A stretch of DNA of 64,000 nucleotides. It comes from Roseiarcus fermentans (GTDB lineage Bacteria; Pseudomonadota; Alphaproteobacteria; Rhizobiales; Beijerinckiaceae). Of the stretch, positions 8,036 to 17,319 are shown in pieces; position 1 is the first letter of the stretch, and each line of letters opens with the position of its first letter. A program made the translations under genes and the position numbers. The stretch covers positions 1 through 64,000 of the forward strand of contig NZ_QNRK01000011.1 in the NCBI RefSeq assembly GCF_003315135.1, in the 5' to 3' direction. Below the pieces are notes generated by a model, which was not told the DNA's origin, searched no databases, and saw nothing but the letters and a program-made list of their open reading frames with translations.

Positions 8036-10108
8036 ATGCCGCGCTGGCGCCCGCCCGATTTCACCCGAATGCTGGTCGGCCAGCACATCGTCAACGGCGT
8101 CAGCGTCGGCGCCGGCGTGCTGATGATCGCGCTCGCCGCCTCGGCGATCTTCGGCTTCGCCGCCGGCCAGCCGGCGACGCTGGGCGCGATTTCGGCGAGC
8201 ATCTCGGACATGCCGTCGTCCTGGCGGGAGAAGGCGCGCACGCTGTCGTTCGGGTTCGCCCTCGCCCTGATCTCGACCTCCGCGATCCAGCTCGCCTTGC
8301 CATGGCCGCCGGTCGCGCTCGCCACCATCGGACTCATCGCCTTCCTGAGCGGCATGATCACCGGCTGGGGCCGCTGGGCGGTCGCGCTCGGCATGCAGAT
8401 GCTGATCCCGCTGGTGTTCGTGCTCGGCTTTCCCCGCGAGACTCCGGCGGTCGCGCTCAAGATCCAGGCGCTGTTCGCGCTCGGCGGCCTCGTCTACATC
8501 GCCTTCGCGCTGCTCGCGACCATCGTCACCGATGCGAGCGCGCGCAGGCTGGTGGCGAGCGAGACGATTCGCGAACTGGCGATCTACCTGCGCGCGGTCG
8601 CCGCCGTGTTCGATCCGGACGCGGACTTCGAACAGGCCTACGGGTCGGCGATCCGCCAGCAGGCCATGCTGTCGGAGCAGCTGCAGTCGGCGCGCTCGGC
8701 GCTGCTCGACCGCCCCCCGCCGGGCTCCGAGCGGATGCGCCTCGCCGCCACCATCGGCGTTCTGCTCGACGCCTTCGACGCGCTGGTCGCCGCGCAGAGC
8801 GAGGTGACCAAGGTCCGCGCCGCGCCCGGGTCGGCGCCCCTGCTGACGCAGATCGGCGAAGCGTTGCGGGTCGGCGCGCTCGACCTGACCCATCTGAGCC
8901 TCGAGATCCTGACCACCGACCGGCCGACGCTGCCGCCGGACCACCAGCGCGCGATCGACGCCATGCGCCGCGAGGCCGAGCGGCAGCGCGAGCCGGAGGC
9001 CGCCCACGCCGAGGCGTGGGCGGCGCTGACAGCCGCGACCGAGCGTCTCGCGCTGGCGCTCGGCCACATTCGCAGGCTCGAACGGACGCTGTCCGACGAC
9101 CGGGCGGCGGAGGCGGCGATCGGCGGCGTCGACCTCGCCGCGTTTCTGCCCCGGCGCTCCTACGCCTGGTCCACCCTGCGGCAGCATGTCCGCATCGCTT
9201 CGCCGGTGCTCCGCTATTCGGTCCGCCTGGCGCTCGCGATGATGGCGGGCGCGGTGGTCGCGCAATTCCTGGGCGACTCCGGCCACGGCAACTGGGTGCT
9301 GCTGACCATCGCCGTGGTGATGCGCGCCAATTACGGATTGACCAAGACGCGGCGCGACGACCGCGTGATCGGCACGCTGATCGGCTGCGTCGTCGCGGCG
9401 GGCGCGGTCGCCTGGGCGCCGGCCGGAGTCCTGGTCGCCGTGCAGGGCCTCGCGGTGGTGGTCATCCACAGCTTCGTGCGCCTGAATTACCGCCTGTCCT
9501 CGGTCGGCGCGTCGGTGATGGCGCTGGTGTCCCTGCACCTGATCCAGCCGGACCTTCCAGCGCCGATCGTCGCCCGTCTCGCCGACACGCTGGTCGGGGC
9601 GGCGATCGCGGAATTGTTCAGCTTCGTCTGGCCGTCGTGGGAGTTCGTCGACGCGCCCGGCATCGCGCGCCGCCTTCTGGCGAGGCTCGCCTCGTTCACC
9701 GACGTGGCGCTGAACGCCGCCGCCCCCACCCAGGACTACCGCCTGGCGCGCAAGAACGTGATCGAGGCGATCGCCGCGCTGTCCGATTCCGCCGGCCGCA
9801 TGAGCGTCGAGCCGGTCGCGGCGCGCAAGGGGCTCGAGGAGATGGCGGCGCTGCTGATGGCTGCGCACGGCTACATCGCCCGCCTGTCGGCGGCGCGGCT
9901 CGACATCCGGGCGGGCGCGCCGCCGCCGGACGCGCAGACGCGCGCCCGCCTGCAACGGCTGCTCGCGCTGAAGGGCGGCGAGGCGCCGCCGGACGCGCCC
10001 GAGGCGGCGGCGCCGCTGGTCATAGCCGCCCTCGCCGTCGTCGCGGCGGCCGGGGTCTACCAGCGGGCGGCGAGGAGCGGACGCGACGAGCGGAAAGCGG
10101 ACGCATAA
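8036..10108 (+). CDS. FUSC (YccS/YhfK-like) inner-membrane protein
   Basis: A 690-residue protein with two membrane blocks of several helices each (about 15-170 and 395-550). They are separated by a cytoplasmic helical region (about 175-390) and followed by a C-terminal soluble region. This duplicated layout is that of the fusaric acid resistance / aromatic acid exporter (FUSC) family. The second block holds the typical GNWVLLTIAVVMR-like segment after a glycine-rich helix. No membrane-fusion or outer-membrane partner is next to it, so the transported compound is unknown. The ATG at 8036 lies in a 300-bp gap after the divergent SCO gene. Confidence 0.85.
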   Translation: MPRWRPPDFTRMLVGQHIVNGVSVGAGVLMIALAASAIFGFAAGQPATLGAISASISDMPSSWREKARTLSFGFALALISTSAIQLALPWPPVALATIGLIAFLSGMITGWGRWAVALGMQMLIPLVFVLGFPRETPAVALKIQALFALGGLVYIAFALLATIVTDASARRLVASETIRELAIYLRAVAAVFDPDADFEQAYGSAIRQQAMLSEQLQSARSALLDRPPPGSERMRLAATIGVLLDAFDALVAAQSEVTKVRAAPGSAPLLTQIGEALRVGALDLTHLSLEILTTDRPTLPPDHQRAIDAMRREAERQREPEAAHAEAWAALTAATERLALALGHIRRLERTLSDDRAAEAAIGGVDLAAFLPRRSYAWSTLRQHVRIASPVLRYSVRLALAMMAGAVVAQFLGDSGHGNWVLLTIAVVMRANYGLTKTRRDDRVIGTLIGCVVAAGAVAWAPAGVLVAVQGLAVVVIHSFVRLNYRLSSVGASVMALVSLHLIQPDLPAPIVARLADTLVGAAIAELFSFVWPSWEFVDAPGIARRLLARLASFTDVALNAAAPTQDYRLARKNVIEAIAALSDSAGRMSVEPVAARKGLEEMAALLMAAHGYIARLSAARLDIRAGAPPPDAQTRARLQRLLALKGGEAPPDAPEAAAPLVIAALAVVAAAGVYQRAARSGRDERKADA

Positions 10109-10219
10109 AAAAGCCGCCCTGGCGTGAGACAGACCACGAACCTCGCTCGACGGGGGAACCCGTACGCGTCGAGGACGTTGAAGGGGCTGGGCCTGCACCT
10201 GATGCGGAGGACAACCCGG

Positions 10220-10663
10220 ATGTCTAGCGTCGACTTTCATTACCCCGCCGAACGCGCTGTTCGTTATCTGAACGCCAACCCGCTGATCGAGGCGCTGCGT
10301 TTCCAGCCGGAAGATTTCGAATTGAAGCACGGCTGGCTGAACCACGCGCCGAGCCGGCATCGGTTCCAGTTCGAACGGTCTGGAAAGGTGACGATCGAAG
10401 CCAATTGCAGCTGCGCCGTCATGTCGATCAGACCCGAGCAGAAGCAGGAGCTGATCGCCATGTTCCACACCTGGCGCAGCGAATATTGGGTTCCGCTGCA
10501 GACGAACCAAGAGTTCGCCTCCCACTTCGCCCGACCGAACGCGTGGGTGCGGCTCGTCCGGGACATCCGCATGGCGTTCCGCCGCTTCGTGCGCCGTGAG
10601 GAGCCCGCCGGGCTTCCCGCCGCCGACGTCCTCGCGCCGAGGCGTGCGACGGCGGCTGAATAA
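10220..10663 (+). CDS. hypothetical protein, possible metal- or redox-site protein
   Basis: A 147-residue cytoplasmic protein that I do not recognise. It begins MSSVDFHYPAERAV after a GCGGAGGAC ribosome-binding sequence, which is why 10220 is preferred over the ATG at 10202. It has a CSC pair (ANCSCAVMSI), several tryptophans, and a basic C-terminal stretch (RMAFRRFVRREE). It follows the FUSC gene by about 110 bases on the same strand. Codon use matches its neighbours. Confidence 0.6.
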   Translation: MSSVDFHYPAERAVRYLNANPLIEALRFQPEDFELKHGWLNHAPSRHRFQFERSGKVTIEANCSCAVMSIRPEQKQELIAMFHTWRSEYWVPLQTNQEFASHFARPNAWVRLVRDIRMAFRRFVRREEPAGLPAADVLAPRRATAAE

Positions 10664-10831
10664 GCCGCCCGGGCGGCTTGTCCGCCCCGATTCCCGAACG
10701 GCTGGTCGGCGAGGCTCGCCTTGCCGATCTCGCCCTTGGCGCGGGCCGATGGACGACCCCGTTTCGGCCGCTTCCCACACGCGATGCGATCGGTCTAAGG
10801 TCCGCCTCGAATTTCGGGGAGGCTACGGACC

Positions 10832-12211
10832 ATGGGCCACGGCGTCGCGGTGTTCGATGTCGGCAAGACCAACGTCAAGCTCATCGTCTTCGACCGCGAG
10901 GGAAACGTCCTCGCCGAACGCTCGCAACCGAACGGGTCGCTGCCGCCGGACGCGCGCTGGCCCTATCTTCGCCTCGACACCGAGCGCGCCTGGGCCTTCC
11001 TGCTGGCGGCGCTGAAGGACATCGGCCGCGCCGTTCCGATCGCGGCTTTGTCGATTTCCGCCCATGGCGCGGCCGGCGCGCTGGTGACGGAGGACGGCCT
11101 CGCCGCGCCGCCGGTCGACTACGAATTCGACGGATTCGACGGAATCGACGCCGATTACGATGCGATCCGCCCGTCCTTCGAGGAGTGCCTGTCGCCGCGT
11201 CTGCCGCGCGGCCTCAACCTCGGGCGGCAGATCTTTTTCGTCGAGCGCGCCTGCCCGCGGGCCTTCGCCTCCGCCCGGGCGTTTCTCGCCTATCCGCAAT
11301 ACTGGTCCTGGCGGCTCTCGGGCGTCATGGCGACGGAAGCCACGGCGCTCGGCGCGCACACCGACCTGTGGCGGCCGAACGAGGGGCGGCTGTCGAGCCT
11401 GGTCGAGCGGGCGGGCTGGTCGGGCCTGTTCCCGCCGCCGCGCAAGGCCTGGGAGACGCTCGGGCCGCTCACGGCCGAGGTCGCGGCCGCGACCGGACTG
11501 CCGGCGGGCGTGCGGGTGATCTGCGGCGCGCACGATTCGAACGCCTCGCTCGTCCCTCACCTCGCGGCGCGCACGGACCCGTTCACCGTCGTCTCGACCG
11601 GGACCTGGGTGATCATCATGGCGGTCGGCGGCACGGGGAAGCTCGACCCGAGGGCGGACATGCTCGCCAACGTCGACGTCCTCGGCCGTCCGGCGCCGAC
11701 CGCGCGGCTGATGGGCGGGCGCGAGTTCGCGGCGATCGCGGGCGAACGGCCGGCGGAAGCGCGCGAACCGGACGTGGCGGCGATCGTCGCCGCGGGGATC
11801 CTGGCGATGCCGTCCTTCAGCGACCAGGGCGGCCCGTTCGCCGGCCGCAAGGGCTGGATCGAGGGGGCCGAGCCGGCGACGCCGGCGGCGCGCGCGGCGC
11901 TGGCGACGCTCTATTGCGCGCTCATGACCGCCCATGCGCTGGAGCGCCTCGACGCGCCCGGCGACATCATCGTCGAGGGCGGATTCAACCGGACGCCGGC
12001 CTTTTCCGGCCTGCTCGCCGCGCTGACGCCGGGGCGGACGGTCCTCGTGGCGCCGGCCTCGGGCGCGGCGGAAGGCGCGGCGATGCTCGCCCTTTGGGGC
12101 GAGCCGCACGCGCCGCCCAAGTGTGCGCGCGCGACGCCCTGGGACGTTCCCGGCCTCGCGGGCTACGCCGAGCGCTGGCGGCGGGGGCTGTCGCGGTCCG
12201 CGCCGGCCTGA
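10832..12211 (+). CDS. FGGY-family carbohydrate kinase
   Basis: A 459-residue two-domain kinase of the FGGY family (L-fuculokinase/rhamnulokinase-like group) that phosphorylates a sugar or polyol with ATP. Domain I begins with the phosphate-binding loop FDVGKTNVKL (residues about 8-17) and has SISAHGAAG as a substrate-side motif. Domain II carries STGTWVIIM and a glycine-rich VEGGFNRTPAF adenosine-binding segment. The sugar cannot be told from sequence. A decayed copy of its last ~310 bases lies at 14874-15165, beyond the formate channel and cytochrome genes. No sugar transporter or isomerase is adjacent. Confidence 0.88.
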   Translation: MGHGVAVFDVGKTNVKLIVFDREGNVLAERSQPNGSLPPDARWPYLRLDTERAWAFLLAALKDIGRAVPIAALSISAHGAAGALVTEDGLAAPPVDYEFDGFDGIDADYDAIRPSFEECLSPRLPRGLNLGRQIFFVERACPRAFASARAFLAYPQYWSWRLSGVMATEATALGAHTDLWRPNEGRLSSLVERAGWSGLFPPPRKAWETLGPLTAEVAAATGLPAGVRVICGAHDSNASLVPHLAARTDPFTVVSTGTWVIIMAVGGTGKLDPRADMLANVDVLGRPAPTARLMGGREFAAIAGERPAEAREPDVAAIVAAGILAMPSFSDQGGPFAGRKGWIEGAEPATPAARAALATLYCALMTAHALERLDAPGDIIVEGGFNRTPAFSGLLAALTPGRTVLVAPASGAAEGAAMLALWGEPHAPPKCARATPWDVPGLAGYAERWRRGLSRSAPA

Positions 12212-12336
12212 CGGCCCGCGAGGGCGATCGGGCGGATTTCCGCGGGCGCCGGCCCTTGTCGGCGGGCCCGGCGCCCGGCCGCCGGCCGTGTCTGCGACGA
12301 CGTTCGCGATCCGCCCCGCCGGCGCACGCGTCCCGC

Positions 12337-13188
12337 TCACGCCTGCAATTCGGGGGCGAGCGGCGCGTGATTGAGCAGCGCGACGAGCGCGACCCCGCCG
12401 AGCGTATTGCCGATGATGGTCGGGACGAAGAAGCCGACGAGATAGTCGCGGATCGAGGCGTGACCGCCGAAGACGGCGAACGCCGCCTCGACCGAGCCCG
12501 CGATGATGTGCGAAAAGCCGCCGATGGCGACCACATAGGTCAGCAGCATGATGACCAGCAGACGGGCGGAGCGCGCGCTCGGCAAGAGCCAGATCATCAG
12601 CGCGATCAGCCAGCCGGCGAACACGGACTTGATCGCGGTCGGCCAGAACGGGCCGGCGACGGCTTCGCCTGCGATCGCGTCCAGCGCCGCGCGGACCGGG
12701 CCCGGGAACAGGCCGTCGATCGCCAGCAGGCGCGCGAAAACCACCGTGCCCAGAATGTTTGCGCTGAGCACGACCGCCCAGAACCGGACCAGCGCCAGCC
12801 AGGTCGCCCGGTCGCGCCGGACCAGCAGGGGCAGCACGGCCGTCAGCGTGCTCTCGGTGAAGAGCTCCTGCCGCCCGAGGACGACGATCACGAAGCCGAG
12901 GCAATAGCCGGGGCCCGCCAGCAGCCGTTGCGACGGCCCGTCCGGCAGTCCGCTGCGGATCAGCGCCAGCGCGAGAAACGAGAAGCCCATCGACAGCCCC
13001 GCCGCCAGACCCGACCAGAAGGTCGCGCCGGCGCGGCGCGCCAGTTCCGCCTCGCCGTCCTTGCGCAGGATTTCGTGGATCACCACCGCTTGCGGCGCCG
13101 AATGCTCGGCGGCCTGGGTCTTCTCCGCCGGGTCGAGATTGCGGGACGAGTCGAATGGTCCCGCGCCGGCGCTTCCGCCGGACGCCAT
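12337..13188 (-). CDS. formate/nitrite transporter (FNT) family channel
   Basis: A 283-residue protein with an N-terminal cytoplasmic stretch of about 50 residues, then six membrane helices of the FNT family, which form pentameric channels for small monovalent anions (formate, nitrite, hydrosulfide). Helix-breaking segments LGRQELFTEST and the later IAGSVEAAF correspond to the family's loop regions. The ATG at 13188 overlaps the stop of the upstream cytochrome c by one base (TGATG), so the two are translated together. That coupling suggests a small-anion respiratory function, but the substrate is not proven. Confidence 0.88.
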   Translation of the reverse strand: MASGGSAGAGPFDSSRNLDPAEKTQAAEHSAPQAVVIHEILRKDGEAELARRAGATFWSGLAAGLSMGFSFLALALIRSGLPDGPSQRLLAGPGYCLGFVIVVLGRQELFTESTLTAVLPLLVRRDRATWLALVRFWAVVLSANILGTVVFARLLAIDGLFPGPVRAALDAIAGEAVAGPFWPTAIKSVFAGWLIALMIWLLPSARSARLLVIMLLTYVVAIGGFSHIIAGSVEAAFAVFGGHASIRDYLVGFFVPTIIGNTLGGVALVALLNHAPLAPELQA

Positions 13189-14738
13189 CACTCGGTCCCT
13201 TTGGCGACGAGTTCGCCATAGACGAGCGACGTGAACCGGTTGAGTCGATCGCGTCCGTTCGGCTTGCGGAACCCGGCCTTTCGCGCCTCGAGCCGGCAAT
13301 AGGCGAGCGCCAGGCCGTTGACGATGTCGGCCTGTTTCTCATCGGGCGCGATCTGGCGGACGCGCTGGATCAGCGGGGGAATCGCCTGAAGCATCGTCGC
13401 GTCGGTGAGTCCGGACAGGGCCTGGTCGATCTGAGGATCGTTGAATGTGGGGACGCTTTGCGAGTCGGGGCCGACCATGCAGGGGTCGTTATGCTCTTCG
13501 GTCGCCCCGGGACCGGCGAGCGTGCTGATGGTCTTGGCGCGGATCTTGCCCACAAGTCCGGTCTGCGCAATGACGGGCGCCCTGTTGGACCAGGCGTTGC
13601 GCACGTAATCGGTGACGTCGGCGATCTCTTGGTCCGTCAGGGTCGCCCCGACCGCGGGCATCGGCGCATAGCTTCCGGTTGCGAGATGGCCTCCGAGGAT
13701 TTGGCGGATCACGTCTTCCGGGCCCCTCGCGGTGACGACTTCATTGCCGGCGAGCGCGGGAATGCGGCCCGGCTGGCCTTTGCCGTCAGGCTGGTGGCAG
13801 AAAGCGCACTGGGTCAGGTAGACGCCCTCGCCCGAGGCATGCGGTCCGATCTCCCCGGAGGGGCGCGACGGCGTCGCTTCCGCGATCGGCGCGAGGTCCT
13901 TCAAGTAGATGGCGATCGCGTGCAGGTCGCTATCGTTGAGATAGGCGAGGCTCTCGTGGACGACCTGGGCCATCGGTCCGCCGGCGACGCGGCCGCCCGC
14001 GCTCGACCCGGTCTTGAGGTACTGGACGAGGTCGTCTTCCGACCATCCGCCGATCCCGTGGACGGGGTCGGAAGTCACGTTGGGCGCATACCAGTCGTCG
14101 ACGTCGCCGCCGGCGAAGGGCTTCGAGGTCTCGGGCTCCATGGCGACGCCCTTGGGCGTATGGCAGTCGCCGCAATGGCCGAGTCCCTCGACCAGGTAAG
14201 CGCCGCGATTCCACGGATTACCCTTCGCGGGATCGGGCTTGAATTCGCCGGGACGGAAATAGAGCGCGTTCCACGCCGTAAGGCCGGCCCTGATGTCGAA
14301 CGGGAACATCAAGTGTGACGGTTTGGACTTTTCGCTCGACGGCGGGACCGTGTTGAGGAAGGCGCGGATCGCGAGCACGTCGTCGCGGGTCACTTTGGTG
14401 AACCACTGATAAGGGAAGGCCGGATAGAGGTTGCGCCCGTGGTCGTCGATTCCCTCATGCAACGCGCGGTAAAACTGCTCGTCGCTCCAGGCGCCGATGC
14501 CGTTGGTCTTGTCGGGCGTGATGTTGGGGGCGTAAAGCGGTCCATAAGGCGAGTGGATCGCCGCGCCCCCGGCGTAGGGCGCGCCCCCGGGCGTGGTATG
14601 GCAGGCCTCGCAATCGCCGGCGCGGGCGAGATAGCCGCCTCTCTGCGCGAGCGACGGATCGGCCCCGTCGGATGCGGCTGTGGTGACGACTGCGATGAGG
14701 ATTGCGCCGATCGCGGCCGAGGCTTTGGCCTGCTGCAT
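13188..14738 (-). CDS. secreted three-haem cytochrome c with long C-terminal extension
   Basis: A 516-residue periplasmic protein with a signal peptide (about 1-23) and three CxxCH haem sites: Cys43/Cys46/His47, Cys189/Cys192/His193 and Cys311/Cys314/His315. This three-haem layout, with YLARAGDCEACHT and YLVEGLGHCGDCHTPK, is that of the cytochrome subunits of membrane alcohol/aldehyde/gluconate dehydrogenases. After the third domain, about 130 residues follow that are not part of the usual family. They contain two isolated cysteines and no haem site. It is the first gene of a two-gene unit with an FNT channel and has no dehydrogenase subunit beside it, so its electron donor is unknown. Confidence 0.9.
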   Translation of the reverse strand: MQQAKASAAIGAILIAVVTTAASDGADPSLAQRGGYLARAGDCEACHTTPGGAPYAGGAAIHSPYGPLYAPNITPDKTNGIGAWSDEQFYRALHEGIDDHGRNLYPAFPYQWFTKVTRDDVLAIRAFLNTVPPSSEKSKPSHLMFPFDIRAGLTAWNALYFRPGEFKPDPAKGNPWNRGAYLVEGLGHCGDCHTPKGVAMEPETSKPFAGGDVDDWYAPNVTSDPVHGIGGWSEDDLVQYLKTGSSAGGRVAGGPMAQVVHESLAYLNDSDLHAIAIYLKDLAPIAEATPSRPSGEIGPHASGEGVYLTQCAFCHQPDGKGQPGRIPALAGNEVVTARGPEDVIRQILGGHLATGSYAPMPAVGATLTDQEIADVTDYVRNAWSNRAPVIAQTGLVGKIRAKTISTLAGPGATEEHNDPCMVGPDSQSVPTFNDPQIDQALSGLTDATMLQAIPPLIQRVRQIAPDEKQADIVNGLALAYCRLEARKAGFRKPNGRDRLNRFTSLVYGELVAKGTE

Positions 14739-14873
14739 GTCCCCTCTCCGTCAAGACGCCGCTACGCCTGCGGCCACCGTCAACGCGGCGCGACACGGGG
14801 AAGTTCCACGGCGATTTCCTGTCCGGTTCGAGCGCGTCCCGCCGTGACGTCGGTCGTCGCCCCCCTGTTGGCC

Positions 14874-15165
14874 CGCTGGCGACGCTCAATTGCGCGCTCA
14901 TGACCGCCCAGCGCTGGAGCGCCCCGACGCCCCGGGCGACATCATCGCCGAGGGGCGGATTCGACCGGACGCCGGCCTTTTCCGGCCTGCCCGCCGCGCT
15001 GACGCCGGGGCGGACGATCCTCATGGCCCCGGCCTCGGGCGCGGCGACGCTCGCGCTTTGGGGCGAGCCGCATGCGCCGCCGAACCTTGGCTCGGCGCGG
15101 GCATGGGACGTCCCCGGGCTTGCGGCCTATGCGCAGAGGTGGCGGCGAGGGCTGCCGCGCGCTAA
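14874..15165 (+). pseudogene. decayed duplicate of the FGGY kinase 3' end
   Basis: About 290 bases match the last part of the kinase gene at roughly 11897-12211. The conceptual protein reads LATLNCALMTA, then shifts frame, then GGFDRTPAFSG, ALTPGRT and WGEPHAPP, parallel to the intact kinase. Two small indels, near 14912 and 14950, break and restore the frame, and there is no start region. It lies on the same strand as the intact kinase, with the FNT/cytochrome unit between the two copies. This is a remnant of a duplication, not a gene. Confidence 0.88.
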
Positions 15166-15244
15166 GCCGGAAGCGCGACGTCGCCCGCCCAGCGATCGCC
15201 GCTCAATTGGGGCGCATCCTTCCGCAATCGGGCAGAGGCATCCT

Positions 15245-16168
15245 TTGGCGCAAACGTTCGCCGACTTTGATACGGGGCTGCTGCTGGCGCTGGACGCCCT
15301 CTTGAGGGACCAGAACGTCACCCATGCGGCGACGCGACTCAACATCACGCAGTCGGCCCTCTCGGCGCGGCTGACGCGTCTTCGCCAGCTCCTCAACGAT
15401 CCCTTGTTCATTCCGGCGGCCTCCGGTCGCGGAATGACGCCGACGCCCCACGCGAGCGCGCTTCAGCCCGAGCTGACGGCGCTCCTCGACAGGCTGAGCG
15501 ACTTCCTCAACGCCGCCCATATTTTCGACCCGCAAACCACAACCCGTGTGTTCCGGATTGCTGCGACCGACAATCCGGCCGCGATCCTCGCGCCGGACCT
15601 GATTCCGATCATCAAGAGCGCCGCCCCGCGGGCGAAGATTGCTTTCACGTTTCCGGACAAGGCGAAGATCGCGGCTCACCTCGAGACCGGTTCGGTCGAT
15701 CTGTTCGTTGGCACGGCGGAAGACGGATCGAATGACCTGATCTCGACGACATTGTTCGAAGATCAGTTCGTGACCGCCCAGCGGGTCGGACACCCGCGCG
15801 GCAAACTGCCGATCACGCTCGAGGAATTCTGTTCGGCGGATCATCTCTTGATTTCGACCCGCGGCGGCCAGTTCCAGGGCATGATCGACGCGGCGCTCGC
15901 CGACCTGGGTCGTGAACGCTCGGTAACGATCTCGATTCAGAGCTACGCTCTGGCGCCGCTCGTCTTGAGCAACAGCGACTGCCTGTGCACATTGCCGAGC
16001 CGGTTCCTGGAGCGGTTCAAGGCCGTGCTCGAGATCTACCCCCCGCCGCTCGCCCTTGCGCGTTTTGAGATGAGACTGTTTTGGCATGCGAGAATGCGGT
16101 CCGACCCTGCTCATGCATGGCTGCGCAAGCAGGTCGTGCAGGCCATCAAAGAGCGACGCGCGGGGTAG
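15245..16168 (+). CDS. LysR-family transcriptional regulator
   Basis: A 307-residue LysR regulator. The winged helix-turn-helix is at about residues 18-75 (HAATRLNITQSALSARLTRL), and the effector-binding domain follows from about 100. The TTG at 15245 is chosen because it gives the standard family length and has AGAGG six bases upstream; upstream codons belong to the kinase remnant. The gene is convergent with the GST gene at 16255-16932, a pairing mirrored by a second LysR/GST locus at 50-52 kb. The effector domain is of the NodD/NahR-like length; the ligand is unknown. Confidence 0.88.
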   Translation: MAQTFADFDTGLLLALDALLRDQNVTHAATRLNITQSALSARLTRLRQLLNDPLFIPAASGRGMTPTPHASALQPELTALLDRLSDFLNAAHIFDPQTTTRVFRIAATDNPAAILAPDLIPIIKSAAPRAKIAFTFPDKAKIAAHLETGSVDLFVGTAEDGSNDLISTTLFEDQFVTAQRVGHPRGKLPITLEEFCSADHLLISTRGGQFQGMIDAALADLGRERSVTISIQSYALAPLVLSNSDCLCTLPSRFLERFKAVLEIYPPPLALARFEMRLFWHARMRSDPAHAWLRKQVVQAIKERRAG

Positions 16169-16254
16169 GCCTTTGCCGCGGTCCGCCCGCCGAGCGTTTT
16201 CACTCGGCGGGCGCCGCTGTCGGTCAGAACGACCAACAGGCCGGATTGCGCCGA

Positions 16255-16932
16255 CTACGCGGCGACGTTTTGCGGGAACATCGCCCGCCGCGCCTGTTCG
16301 TCGAGATCGGCCTTGAACGTATGGCGTGACTTCAGTTGCAGGGCGCGAGCGACGGGGGCCCGCGCGGTCATCTCGGCGACGAAGCGCGCCACGTGGGGGT
16401 AGTCTCCCAGGCCCTTCTCGCCGAAAATGAAACCTGCGGAGGCCGCCCAACCGAACAGAGCGATGTCGGCGATGGTGTAATCGGCGCCCGCGAGGAATTT
16501 CGCCTCCGACAGTCGCTCGTCAACGACGCGGTAGTGCCGCTCGACCTCTCGGATGTAGCGGTTCTTCGCGTAAGGAATATCTTCCGGAGCGTAGTGAAGG
16601 AAGTGGGCGGCCTGACCGGAGAATGGCGACAGGCCCGAGGCGACAAATTCGAGCCAGGAAAAGGTCGCCGCCCGGGCCGCTCGCTGCCGGGGTAGAAACT
16701 TTTCATGCTTGTCGGCGAGGTAGAGCAAAATCGCGTGAGAATCGAACACGTTTACGCCGTCGTCGGTAATCGCCGGCACCTTCGCGTTTGGGTTCACCTT
16801 GCGAAATTCCTCGGCGTGCTGCTCGCCTTTCATGATGTCGACTGGGATCACTTCATATGGCAATTCAAGCTCTTCGAGGAGCACAGCAACTTTTGTCGAA
16901 TTCGGAGTGGGGTGATAGTACAAGGTCAGCAT
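16255..16932 (-). CDS. glutathione S-transferase
   Basis: A 225-residue cytosolic GST. The N-terminal thioredoxin-like domain (about 1-80) has PNSTKV with a candidate catalytic serine or threonine, NPNAKVPAI with the cis-proline, and a glutathione-binding DSHAI. The C-terminal helical domain has a TIADIALFGW N-capping segment. The start at 16932 matches the MLTLYYHP family beginning and has GGAAAGA upstream. It is transcribed towards the LysR gene. The substrate class cannot be read from sequence. Confidence 0.93.
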   Translation of the reverse strand: MLTLYYHPTPNSTKVAVLLEELELPYEVIPVDIMKGEQHAEEFRKVNPNAKVPAITDDGVNVFDSHAILLYLADKHEKFLPRQRAARAATFSWLEFVASGLSPFSGQAAHFLHYAPEDIPYAKNRYIREVERHYRVVDERLSEAKFLAGADYTIADIALFGWAASAGFIFGEKGLGDYPHVARFVAEMTARAPVARALQLKSRHTFKADLDEQARRAMFPQNVAA

Positions 16933-17319
16933 TGCTGTCTTTCCGTGTTGTTGCGTACGTTCCGATCCCTGGATATTTGGTCCCAATCCAAGGCAGTCCA
17001 CGCCGTGTCAGTAGCGCTGGACAATGCGATCATGCAGCCTCGACGTCGGTTTCACTAATCAATCCGATCGATAGGAGCTAATGTTCCGGCGACTGTGTGC
17101 AAGCGAGGGCTGACGTTGAAACGCCTATCGACGCCGATGAAGGGGTTTTCCAGCTCCATCCGTCGATCGCCCGGGAACCCGCTGAGCTCACGGTGCGCTT
17201 CGAGTCCGAGTTGGACCTTCCTCCGACGGAGCGCTCCGAGCTTCGATTTCTCCTACGCCTTGCCGCCACCGCGCCGGCTTGCTTAGGTGAGCGCAACGGA
17301 CTCGAAAGGGGAAACGTCC
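16933..17319. other. intergenic region, no gene seen
   Basis: This 387-bp gap separates the divergent GST and acyl-CoA synthetase genes and must hold both promoters. It contains short open frames on both strands that lack ribosome-binding sequences and family-like features. An AAAGGGGA ribosome-binding sequence lies just before the ATG at 17320. No repeat or RNA gene was recognised. Confidence 0.6.

Noticed and set aside
7631-10780. 1049-codon minus-strand frame opposite the FUSC gene
   Set aside because: Arg- and Asp-rich low-complexity translation with no domain; it spans several real genes on the other strand.
14702-15244. N-terminal extension of the LysR regulator
   Set aside because: The in-frame upstream codons are the kinase remnant with frameshifts; a normal LysR length starts at the TTG at 15245.
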